Source of the DNA: Gemmatimonadales bacterium UBA7889
GTDB taxonomy: Bacteria > Gemmatimonadota > Gemmatimonadetes > Longimicrobiales > Gaopeijiaceae
Reading direction: 5' to 3'
Length of the DNA stretch: 17,657 nucleotides
NCBI GenBank assembly: GCA_002501085.1
Contig: DLRL01000094.1
Location: 9,876-27,532 of the forward strand
The first letter of the stretch is position 1, and every line of letters begins with the position of its first letter. The notes beneath the pieces were generated by a model, which did no database searches, was not told the origin of the DNA, and saw only the letters and a list, made by a program, of their open reading frames with translations. The position numbers were made by a program, and so were the translations under genes. Shown one piece after another: positions 7,397 to 14,018 of this stretch.

Positions 7397-7924
7397 ATGA
7401 AACGTTTGGCTTGCACTATAGTCGGATTAATGCTCATTAGCGTTCCGGACATTTTGGACGCCCAGGATACCGAATGGAACCGCTATACGCTCGAAGACAT
7501 AGGAGGGGTACACGTCAGTGTCGTGGGAACCCCGACTTGTGAGAGTGTTGGGGTAAGGTCGTCAGAGGTTCAGGCAAGTGCAGCGATCAAGCTACTTGAG
7601 TCTGAAGTGGATTTGCTTACTGAAGACGAGATGCTTGAGAATCCCGGACTACCTGAATTGAGGATCACACTCCAATGCGTTGTTGGAGATCAGAGTGATG
7701 CAGGTGGGGCAATCGCATACTCCATTGAAGTGAGAGTAAACCAAGCGGCTAAGATGGTCCGGGATGAACAAGTCACCCTAGCAGAGGCCGTGACCTGGTA
7801 TACGACGGCTGTGGGTGTCGCCAATGCCGATGACACCCAGCAAGCCCTCCATGAAGTCATTGATGTCAAGCTGGAGGAATTTGCTAAAGCCTATGTGGAA
7901 GCCAACGCAGAAGAAGTAGGCTGA
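7397..7924 (+). CDS. Small secreted protein of unknown function
   Basis: I do not recognise this 175-residue protein. It has a signal peptide (KR followed by a hydrophobic stretch, likely cleaved near DAQ at 21-23). The mature part is acidic and looks alpha/beta: WNRYTLEDIGGVHVSVVG (27-44), then helical segments at about 55-80, a strand LRITLQCVVG (88-97), a strand AIAYSIEVRVNQ (105-116), and a long C-terminal helix rich in Glu and Ala (about 145-175). Its two mature cysteines, C48 and C94, could form a disulfide in the periplasm. It begins 41 bases after the ankyrin gene, in the same direction, so it is probably the last gene of the operon. No strong Shine-Dalgarno is visible. It may be an accessory subunit of the exported assembly. 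Confidence 0.8.
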   Translation: MKRLACTIVGLMLISVPDILDAQDTEWNRYTLEDIGGVHVSVVGTPTCESVGVRSSEVQASAAIKLLESEVDLLTEDEMLENPGLPELRITLQCVVGDQSDAGGAIAYSIEVRVNQAAKMVRDEQVTLAEAVTWYTTAVGVANADDTQQALHEVIDVKLEEFAKAYVEANAEEVG

Positions 7925-8152
7925 GCCCAGGAAGGTTCTGAGTCGGTTATTTTACCCAAGACCTGACTGGATTCTGTACTGAGATGAGAATCCCTAGTCC
8001 CACTCACTGGTTCAGGCCCTAAGGCATGTCTTACTGATTTGGGAGTGCCTTTTTCGCAGAGTGGATAAAATCCGCTCTGCCCCCAAGCGCACCTCCGTCA
8101 ATCCTCGTAATTTAAGTTCCGTCCTCAGTTTCCTGCGCTCCAAGGGTCATCC
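7925..8152. other. Intergenic region before the S9 peptidase gene
   Basis: These 228 bases between co-directional genes should contain the end of the four-gene transcript and the promoter of the peptidase. They contain one strong hairpin at 8056-8080 and an AAGGG ribosome binding site just before 8153. I see no ORF or RNA gene. Confidence 0.4.
8056..8080. repeat. Compact hairpin, 11-bp stem with AAA loop
   Basis: GCAGAGTGGAT, AAA, ATCCGCTCTGC: an 11-base stem with one G-T wobble and a three-base loop. A T-run (TTTTT, 8050-8054) precedes it and CCCCC follows, so it is not a classical intrinsic terminator for plus-strand transcription. It may be a factor-assisted terminator for the upstream operon, a processing site, or a dyad bound by a regulator of the peptidase gene. 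Confidence 0.5.
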
Positions 8153-10954
8153 ATGCCTGCTCCGGCATTTTTTCTCAGATTATCTAGTTTTGCGATTCGA
8201 CCGTACGTAAGGTCATGTGTTTTGGTACTGGCTCTATTGGCCAGTGGAGTGCTGGCAACACCGCTCTATGCCCAAGAGGATGGAGATAAACGACCACTCA
8301 CAATCTCTGACTATCAATTGTGGCGTACGATCTCGGGATCCCGGATATCAGCAGACGGGCGTTGGGCAGCATGGACCTATACCCGAGAGCGTTCTGATAA
8401 TGTTGTCCATATCAAGAGCCTTGATAGTACGTCAGAACACGTTCTATCTCCGGCGACAGACGTACAGCTATCTGATAACGGACAATGGGCCGCTTACTTT
8501 GTTGACCCACCATTTTCAGAAGCAGAGAAGCTCCGTAAGGACGGTGAAGATGTCTTGCGTGAGGCTGAACTCATCAATCTTGCGTCAGGAGAAAAATTAA
8601 CATGGGGTGATGTCACCTCATTCGAATTTTCCTCGGGATCAAGTCATTTCTTCGCCAAGAAGAGACAGGTGAATGAGGATTCAGATCATGACGGAACAGA
8701 CCTGATTCTTCGAAACTTGGAAGAAGGATATGAGGAACTAATCGGGAGCGTGGATGAAGCGGAATTCAACGAAGTAGGGACACTGTTCGCGTACAGTGTT
8801 GATGCCGAAAACAGAGATGGAAACGGTCTTTACTACGTTAATCTGGAGACAGGTTCAAGAAGGGTGCTAGACAATGCCAAGCAGAGGTATACCCGATTGA
8901 CTTGGTCGGAAGATGGGCTTGGTATTGCCGTATTACGGGGTGAGACACCGGAAGAGAAGACCGAGCGCGCTAATACTCTGATTGCATTCGTGGAGATGGA
9001 TGGGGTGAGTCCGCAGCGGCACGCATTCGATCCGTCTGATCACCAGGGTCTCGGTGAAGGAAATGTCATCAGTGAGAAAGATGGACTTAGCTGGAGTGAA
9101 GACCTTGGGATAATCTTTATAGGTATCAAGGCGCAGCAGGACGAACTTGAAGACTGGCCTGAAGAGGGATTGCCTTTGGCCGATGTGAATATCTGGCACT
9201 GGGCCGACGATCGTATTCAAGCTGCCCAACAGAGACAGGCTTCGCAGGACCAGGACCGGACTTATATCGCTGCAGTGCATTTGGAGGAGCAACAACTCAT
9301 CCACCTAGCGGACGAGTCCATGCGTAGTATTGAAATTACCCGAGATGGACTCTGGGGTATCGGACAAGATGGGACTGATTACGTGTCAGATTGGAAGCCG
9401 GATCTTGCGGATTACTATCGAGTCGACACGGGGACTGGAGATCGCGTACACATTCTTGAAGGACACCTTCGGACTCTCGGACTTTCACCGAACGGTGAAC
9501 ACTTCCTGTATTGGAAGGACGGTGATGTCTGGGACTATGTCATCGGTGCCAACCAGCACCAAAACCTGACCGCTTCTGCGCCAGTCGATTTTACAAACAA
9601 TGAGTATGACCGCTTCGGTGAGAAACCTCCTTATGGTCTTGCGGGCTGGTCGGATGACGGAGAATCCGTGCTTCTTTATGGACGATATGATCTATGGCTC
9701 CAACCCCTTGATGGTGGCACAGCTAGGGTCCTTACGGGTGGTCGTGGCGCCGCGGATGAGATCCGTTTCCGGTACGTTTCTGAAGCCTCAGATGAGCGAT
9801 CGATCGACCTTTCCGAACCTTTGTTGCTTCACGCCTACGGAGAATGGACTAAGAAGGAAGGCTTCTTTCGCCTAGACGGAGAAGAACTCGCAGAGCTCAC
9901 GTGGGAGGACAAGAAGTTCTCGATACCCCAAAAAGCAGAAGATGCTAATCGATATCTGTTTACAGTGCAGTCCTGGGAGGATTTCCCAGATCTCTGGATG
10001 AGTGCAGGTGACTTTGATGTGCGAGAGCGAGTCAGTGACGCCAATCCACAGAACACTGAATTTAAGTGGGGACGCCGAATATTGTTCGACTACACGAATA
10101 GTGATGGAGTACCGCTACAGGGTACGCTTGCTATTCCGGATGATTATCAGGAAGGACAGAGGCTCCCGATGATTGTGCGGTTCTATGAGAAGTACTCGCA
10201 GAATCTCCATGTACATCCGACTCCAGCGTATCGACATCAGCCTAACTTTGCCGACTACGTGAGTAATGGGTACTTGCTGATGCAACCCGATGTCCACTTC
10301 CGGATTGGCAGTTCGCACAGTGACATGCTGGAGTGTGTTGAAGCTGCAGTCCGGAAAGTTATTGAACTGGGATACGCTGACCCTGAGGCCGTTGGGCTGA
10401 GCGGGCACTCCTACAGTGGGGGAGGGGGTGCGTACATTGCTACACGCTCGGAGATGTTCTCAGCCGTAGCACATGGGGCAGCTCCGATCAATCTTGTGAG
10501 TGAGTTCAATCAACTCTTTGTCGGTAGCGGACAGAATAACCACTCCTACGACATCTACGGCCAAGGCCGATACGCCACAAACCCATACGATGACTTTGAC
10601 CTTTACTGGGACCAGTCACCGATCTCGGGTGTGGAAACCATGAATACTCCAGTCTTGTATCTCCATGGGGAAGAAGATCCAACAGTCAATTGGGAACAGG
10701 GCTTAGAGTGGTATAATGCTCTCCGTTTCCTAGAGAAGCCTGTCATCTGGCTTTCTTATCCTGATGAGGGCCATGGCCTACGGAAGTTGGAGAACCGAAT
10801 CGACTTTCAGTACAGGCTAAGCCAGTTTTTTGGTCATCATCTCAAAGGTGAACCTGCACCAGATTGGATGACGGATGGGGTTCAGAACATCGATAAAGAG
10901 AGGCATCTCAGATCTACTGCACCCCGAATTTTTGGCCGAAGGCTCATTGGATGA
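8153..10954 (+). CDS. Secreted S9-family peptidase (prolyl oligopeptidase type)
   Basis: A 933-residue exported serine peptidase. The N-terminus has basic residues and a hydrophobic stretch (about 21-36) ending LYAQ at 38-41, a likely signal peptidase site. Residues about 50-640 form a beta-propeller with repeated strand patterns such as SADGRWAAW, SDNGQWAAY and SPNGEHFLYW. The C-terminal alpha/beta-hydrolase domain holds the full triad: Ser753 in GLSGHSYSGGGG, Asp842 in HGEEDPTVNW, and His874 in PDEGHG. Such enzymes cleave short peptides, often after proline or with dipeptidyl specificity; the exact specificity cannot be read here. At this length it is larger than the 650-750 residues typical of prolyl oligopeptidases, mostly through the propeller. 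AAGGG seven bases before the ATG supports the start. A likely role is scavenging peptides in the periplasm. Confidence 0.94.
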   Translation: MPAPAFFLRLSSFAIRPYVRSCVLVLALLASGVLATPLYAQEDGDKRPLTISDYQLWRTISGSRISADGRWAAWTYTRERSDNVVHIKSLDSTSEHVLSPATDVQLSDNGQWAAYFVDPPFSEAEKLRKDGEDVLREAELINLASGEKLTWGDVTSFEFSSGSSHFFAKKRQVNEDSDHDGTDLILRNLEEGYEELIGSVDEAEFNEVGTLFAYSVDAENRDGNGLYYVNLETGSRRVLDNAKQRYTRLTWSEDGLGIAVLRGETPEEKTERANTLIAFVEMDGVSPQRHAFDPSDHQGLGEGNVISEKDGLSWSEDLGIIFIGIKAQQDELEDWPEEGLPLADVNIWHWADDRIQAAQQRQASQDQDRTYIAAVHLEEQQLIHLADESMRSIEITRDGLWGIGQDGTDYVSDWKPDLADYYRVDTGTGDRVHILEGHLRTLGLSPNGEHFLYWKDGDVWDYVIGANQHQNLTASAPVDFTNNEYDRFGEKPPYGLAGWSDDGESVLLYGRYDLWLQPLDGGTARVLTGGRGAADEIRFRYVSEASDERSIDLSEPLLLHAYGEWTKKEGFFRLDGEELAELTWEDKKFSIPQKAEDANRYLFTVQSWEDFPDLWMSAGDFDVRERVSDANPQNTEFKWGRRILFDYTNSDGVPLQGTLAIPDDYQEGQRLPMIVRFYEKYSQNLHVHPTPAYRHQPNFADYVSNGYLLMQPDVHFRIGSSHSDMLECVEAAVRKVIELGYADPEAVGLSGHSYSGGGGAYIATRSEMFSAVAHGAAPINLVSEFNQLFVGSGQNNHSYDIYGQGRYATNPYDDFDLYWDQSPISGVETMNTPVLYLHGEEDPTVNWEQGLEWYNALRFLEKPVIWLSYPDEGHGLRKLENRIDFQYRLSQFFGHHLKGEPAPDWMTDGVQNIDKERHLRSTAPRIFGRRLIG

Positions 10955-10999
10955 AGTGATTGGGCAGAACACACTATTAGGAGAGGAAACGCCGAGGGG

Positions 11000-11036
11000 C
11001 TCATTTTGCGGTGACCTCGGGAACCGACCAAATGAG
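11000..11036. terminator. Candidate bidirectional terminator hairpin between convergent genes
   Basis: CTCATTT (11000-11006) pairs with AAATGAG (11030-11036). Inside it, CGGT (11009-11012) pairs with ACCG (11023-11026) around a 10-base loop, with small internal bulges. It lies 45 bases past the peptidase stop and just beyond the stop of the opposing DUF1684 gene. T-rich sequence follows on the plus strand and A/T-rich sequence lies inside the stem. A competing pairing, CCGAGG (10992-10997) with CCTCGG (11015-11020), is possible. Confidence 0.4.
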
Positions 11037-11068
11037 TTTGCTCTTTACCTGATTATGGGTCCCCTCAA

Positions 11069-12040
11069 TCAGTAAGCAGGTTTTTCAGGTCGCTTCTCTC
11101 CGGCTGTCACTGCTAGATCCAACCGATTCTCGAGCGGTGGAAGTGAACAAACGGAAAACGCGGTAAAGACACACGGTGCATTGTACGACCTATTGAAGTC
11201 GATGGTCGTCCATCCATCCTCGCCCGCAGCTGGAACCCTCATGTAACGACCCGCTTGATAGGTTTCTGTTATTGCTGTTGAGTCCCACAAGCTGACGAAA
11301 TAAGAGCGACTCTGTTCATCTCCGAATGCGATCAACCGGTGTTCACGATCAGCTTTTCTGAAGACGAGTTCTCCAATTGCATCCTGCTCTATCATCCCGC
11401 CTGTGATGTCGGCAAGTGGAATCGATCTCAGCTCGGGGTATCGGTCCAGCCGTGCTGAGACAAGCCACTCTGTGCTCAAGGCAAAGTATTCCGGGAGTCG
11501 GAATGTCTCACGCTCTGGAAGGTCGGTATCCCAGACGCGCAGCCACAGACGATCTGTTCCGGGCTCTGAATGAACCCGCATCCCCAGAGATCCTAAGGAA
11601 AGGTAAGTGGTGTTTCCTGACCGATCATTTTCCAGAATCGTGACCTCTTCAATCGGGGGTCCGTCCTGAAGGTAGACATTACCGTCTGAAGCTGGCTCTA
11701 AGTGCACATCCTGACCTTGACGCACGAGTGTGCCAGCTAGGGACGGAGAATCTTCTGCAGGAAGAACAATAGGGAGCGTTGGGTCCGACCCAAATGCTGT
11801 TTCCCCCTGCGGCAAGTTAAACAGACCAGACCAAAGAACTGGACCGCCGGGAGGCGTGACGAGTCCCTGTTCCCGGTTGCTTCGCCAATCCTCGTGTTCC
11901 GTAATGAACTCCTCTTGGTTGACCGGAGGTAGGTCACGCCAATCACTACTACAGGAGCTGATCGCCATTAGTGCAGTGGTGGTAAGAATTGCGAACCCGA
12001 AAGGGGAAGCGGAGCGATATTCCATTACTAACTGACCCAT
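11069..12040 (-). CDS. DUF1684 lipoprotein
   Basis: A 323-residue protein starting at the ATG at 12040, which is preceded by AGGAGG and four bases. Upstream in-frame codons to 12076 exist but have no such site. The N-terminus is a lipoprotein signal: hydrophobic residues up to the lipobox ISSC, with lipidated Cys30. The mature protein matches DUF1684: a helical start (NQEEFITEHEDWRSNRE), a beta-rich middle, and the family's hallmark C-terminus, DFNRSYNAPCVFTAFSVC followed by LPP..NRL...AGEK. DUF1684 proteins are widespread and of unproven function. Conserved acidic residues and the C-terminal Cys pair suggest a small-ligand binding fold. It stands alone, convergent with the peptidase and divergent from the cyclase gene. 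Confidence 0.92.
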   Translation of the reverse strand: MGQLVMEYRSASPFGFAILTTTALMAISSCSSDWRDLPPVNQEEFITEHEDWRSNREQGLVTPPGGPVLWSGLFNLPQGETAFGSDPTLPIVLPAEDSPSLAGTLVRQGQDVHLEPASDGNVYLQDGPPIEEVTILENDRSGNTTYLSLGSLGMRVHSEPGTDRLWLRVWDTDLPERETFRLPEYFALSTEWLVSARLDRYPELRSIPLADITGGMIEQDAIGELVFRKADREHRLIAFGDEQSRSYFVSLWDSTAITETYQAGRYMRVPAAGEDGWTTIDFNRSYNAPCVFTAFSVCSLPPLENRLDLAVTAGEKRPEKPAY

Positions 12041-12216
12041 CTTGCCTCCTTCCAAGTCTCTGTGTGTTCTGATCAAGTCTAATTCTACGGTTACATCCTA
12101 CAGAATAGCGAGTTATTTCCAAGCAGACGACGAGCCTCTGTTTCGAAGTCAGCGTCATCCGCCTAGAATTCCAGTTCTAGTGCGATCCTAAGATTTGGTA
12201 GTCTGAGGTGATCTTT
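12041..12216. promoter_or_regulatory. Divergent promoter region between DUF1684 lipoprotein and cyclase operon
   Basis: These 176 bases lie between two divergent starts and should carry a promoter for each. An inverted repeat CTAGAA-N6-TTCTAG lies at 12163-12180, close to the cyclase start. GAGG at 12205-12208 is the cyclase ribosome binding site. No other structure stands out. Confidence 0.45.
12163..12180. repeat. Inverted repeat CTAGAA-N6-TTCTAG, possible operator
   Basis: Perfect 6-base arms, CTAGAA (12163-12168) and TTCTAG (12175-12180), flank TTCCAG. The dyad is 36 bases before the cyclase ATG, a common place for a repressor site. A short dyad like this can also occur by chance. Confidence 0.3.
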
Positions 12217-13266
12217 ATGAAATTCATCACACTTATACTCGGCTTGGGTCTCTTCACTATCATGCCCTTTGCCGAGTCACCTGCCACTGCTCCCCAGCAA
12301 GTCCGGCCGACGCCGCACCCATCGACTCAAGATCCGGCAGTGCTTGTGACACCAGATCAGATGAGTCTCTGGGAGGCAGAGCTCTCGAACTGGGGGCGTT
12401 GGGGTCCCGTGGACCAGCGCGGCACCCTCAACCTCATTACACCTGAGAAGACGCGTGCGGCAGCGTCGTTAGTGGAAGAGGGTATTACGGTTTCCTTAGG
12501 GCATTTTGTCAGTGAAGAAGACGCGATTGACAGCCAGACGTTCGCACCGACTGAGCACTGGATGACCTCGGTGGATCCCAATACCGGAAGAGTACGTACC
12601 GCACTAGATGCGATCAGTTTCTCTCTTCATGACGGACAACTGTCCCATCTGGACGCCCTATGCCACTACGCGACCACAAGGGACGGTGAACGAATCATTT
12701 TCAATGGTTATCCCCAGAACCTGGATATGGAAGGATGTAAAGACTTGGCTATTGATCGCATGGGTCCTGGCTTTGTCACCCGAGGGATTCTTGTGGACAT
12801 GCCCTTGCTGAGAGGTGTGGAGTGGCTTGAGCCAAGCACACCTATTTACATATCTGACCTAGAGGAGTGGGAAGATTTTGCAGGGGTCACCATCGGGAGT
12901 GGTGATGTTTTATTGGTCCGCACGGGCCGGTGGGCTAAGCGGGAGGCAGATGGTCCGTGGGCCTATGGTCGCGTAGGCGCAGGGCTGCATGCTTCGGTGC
13001 TTCCGTGGCTAAAAGAAAGAGGCGTGGCTCTTTTGGTCGGCGATGCTGTGAATGACGTTCAACCCTCAGGTGTTCGTGGGCGTAATCGACCAATACATGA
13101 CCTTACACAGGTCTTCCTGGGGTTGCCGCTTGTCGACAATGGATACTTGCTCGATGTGGCGAAAGAGGCTGCTGAACGCCGGCGCTGGCAATTCATGGTC
13201 TCCTGGCAGATTTCCCGGGTAGCGGGCGGAACTGCGAGCCCATTCAACGCGTTGGCCACATTCTAA
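12217..13266 (+). CDS. Exported cyclase-family (kynurenine formamidase-like) metal hydrolase
   Basis: A 349-residue protein with a signal peptide (MKFITLILGLGLFTIMPFAES). The mature part fits the cyclase family (PF04199), whose members include kynurenine formamidase and other metal-dependent amide, lactone or cyclic-ester hydrolases. Visible landmarks are WGRWGPVDQRGTLNLI (59-74), the metal site GQLSHLDALCH (140-150), GDVLLVRTGRW, and GDAVNDVQPSG...RPIHD near the end, followed by LGLPLVDN. The usual HxGTHxDxPxH motif is changed: H144, D146 and H150 remain, while Thr is Ser and Pro is Leu. The ATG at 12217 is chosen over GTG 12208 because GAGG at 12205-12208 is correctly spaced only for the ATG. 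The substrate is unknown. Export argues against a role in tryptophan breakdown and for action on an external compound. Confidence 0.9.
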   Translation: MKFITLILGLGLFTIMPFAESPATAPQQVRPTPHPSTQDPAVLVTPDQMSLWEAELSNWGRWGPVDQRGTLNLITPEKTRAAASLVEEGITVSLGHFVSEEDAIDSQTFAPTEHWMTSVDPNTGRVRTALDAISFSLHDGQLSHLDALCHYATTRDGERIIFNGYPQNLDMEGCKDLAIDRMGPGFVTRGILVDMPLLRGVEWLEPSTPIYISDLEEWEDFAGVTIGSGDVLLVRTGRWAKREADGPWAYGRVGAGLHASVLPWLKERGVALLVGDAVNDVQPSGVRGRNRPIHDLTQVFLGLPLVDNGYLLDVAKEAAERRRWQFMVSWQISRVAGGTASPFNALATF

Positions 13267-13267
13267 G

Positions 13268-13984
13268 ATGGATATCGCGATCTCGCTTGATCGCATCAAG
13301 TGTCACAATAGCGAGGATCATTTTGGGACTGACCAGTTTTACTACATGAGTATGGTTGGGTGTGAGTTGGAGCCGGAGAGTGTCTTGTTACCAGAACTGA
13401 TCCCGGTAACCTCACGTCGCCCGCTTCTCCATGTGACACGAGAACGTGCCCTGGGTATGGGCACAGGTGATGTTGTCTGCTTCCATCCAAAAGATCGGGT
13501 ACTCTACCCCAACCCCTCAATCCCAACCCACTTGAGTGAGTGTGATCTAGATGCCTTGATCACTGGCCCCATCTATTTCTTTGAGGCTGATAACGGGTCT
13601 AATGAGCACTCGCCGGAAGGCCAGCTCGCTAGGGCGATCGTGTTCGGTCACGTGTCTGGTGCGGCAGCTGTGGTGATGGCTTTGATGATCGGTGGGCTGG
13701 CAGGCGTGCTAACCGCTTTGTTTCTTTTTCTAGGCTCGATCATTGCCGGTGTGCTCACACTGAAGCACATCCTCTCGGTTATTGAGGGTGATAACTATCT
13801 TGGTGGGCATCAGTTTTCGATACCGATCCAGGGTCCTCCCGATGAGGAAATCATATTTAAGTTGAGCGGCTCCGAGGATGGGATCTTGACTGAAAAAGGT
13901 CATGAATTCCAAGCAACAGCAGGAACGGTTCTCTATGAGGTCGTTGTGCACGTCAATCGAAGTGGGGATGAAGGAATCACCTAA
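13268..13984 (+). CDS. Putative membrane protein with glycine-rich hydrophobic segment, translationally coupled to cyclase
   Basis: A 238-residue protein I cannot assign to a named family. It begins one base after the cyclase stop (TAA G ATG), so the two are probably translationally coupled. Residues 1-118 look beta-rich and soluble, opening with IxLxxIKCxxxEDxxGxDxxYxMSM, which resembles the N-terminal strands of C2-like sandwich domains carrying an EDxxGxDE motif. FFEADNGSN at 104-112 would fit a later strand of such a fold. Residues about 121-170 are hydrophobic and rich in Gly and Ala (GAAAVVMALMIGGLAGVLTA, then LFLFLGSIIAGVLTL), enough for a membrane hairpin with glycine-zipper packing. 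The remaining 70 residues are again soluble and beta-like. There is no signal peptide. Likely inner-membrane associated; function unknown. Confidence 0.78.
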   Translation: MDIAISLDRIKCHNSEDHFGTDQFYYMSMVGCELEPESVLLPELIPVTSRRPLLHVTRERALGMGTGDVVCFHPKDRVLYPNPSIPTHLSECDLDALITGPIYFFEADNGSNEHSPEGQLARAIVFGHVSGAAAVVMALMIGGLAGVLTALFLFLGSIIAGVLTLKHILSVIEGDNYLGGHQFSIPIQGPPDEEIIFKLSGSEDGILTEKGHEFQATAGTVLYEVVVHVNRSGDEGIT

Positions 13985-14018
13985 ACCCAAGACGAGATTT
14001 CGGGAATAGCTTATATCC

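Noticed and set aside
8056..8080. Hairpin as an intrinsic terminator
   Set aside because: No T-run follows the stem on the plus strand (CCCCC follows), and on the minus strand an A-run follows. Kept only as a hairpin of unknown role.
10875..11075. Small plus-strand open frame at the end of the peptidase gene
   Set aside because: It overlaps the peptidase C-terminus in another frame, covers the terminator hairpin, and has no ribosome binding site.
12041..12076. Longer start for the DUF1684 lipoprotein
   Set aside because: It would place the AGGAGG site within the coding region and add 12 charged residues before the lipoprotein signal.
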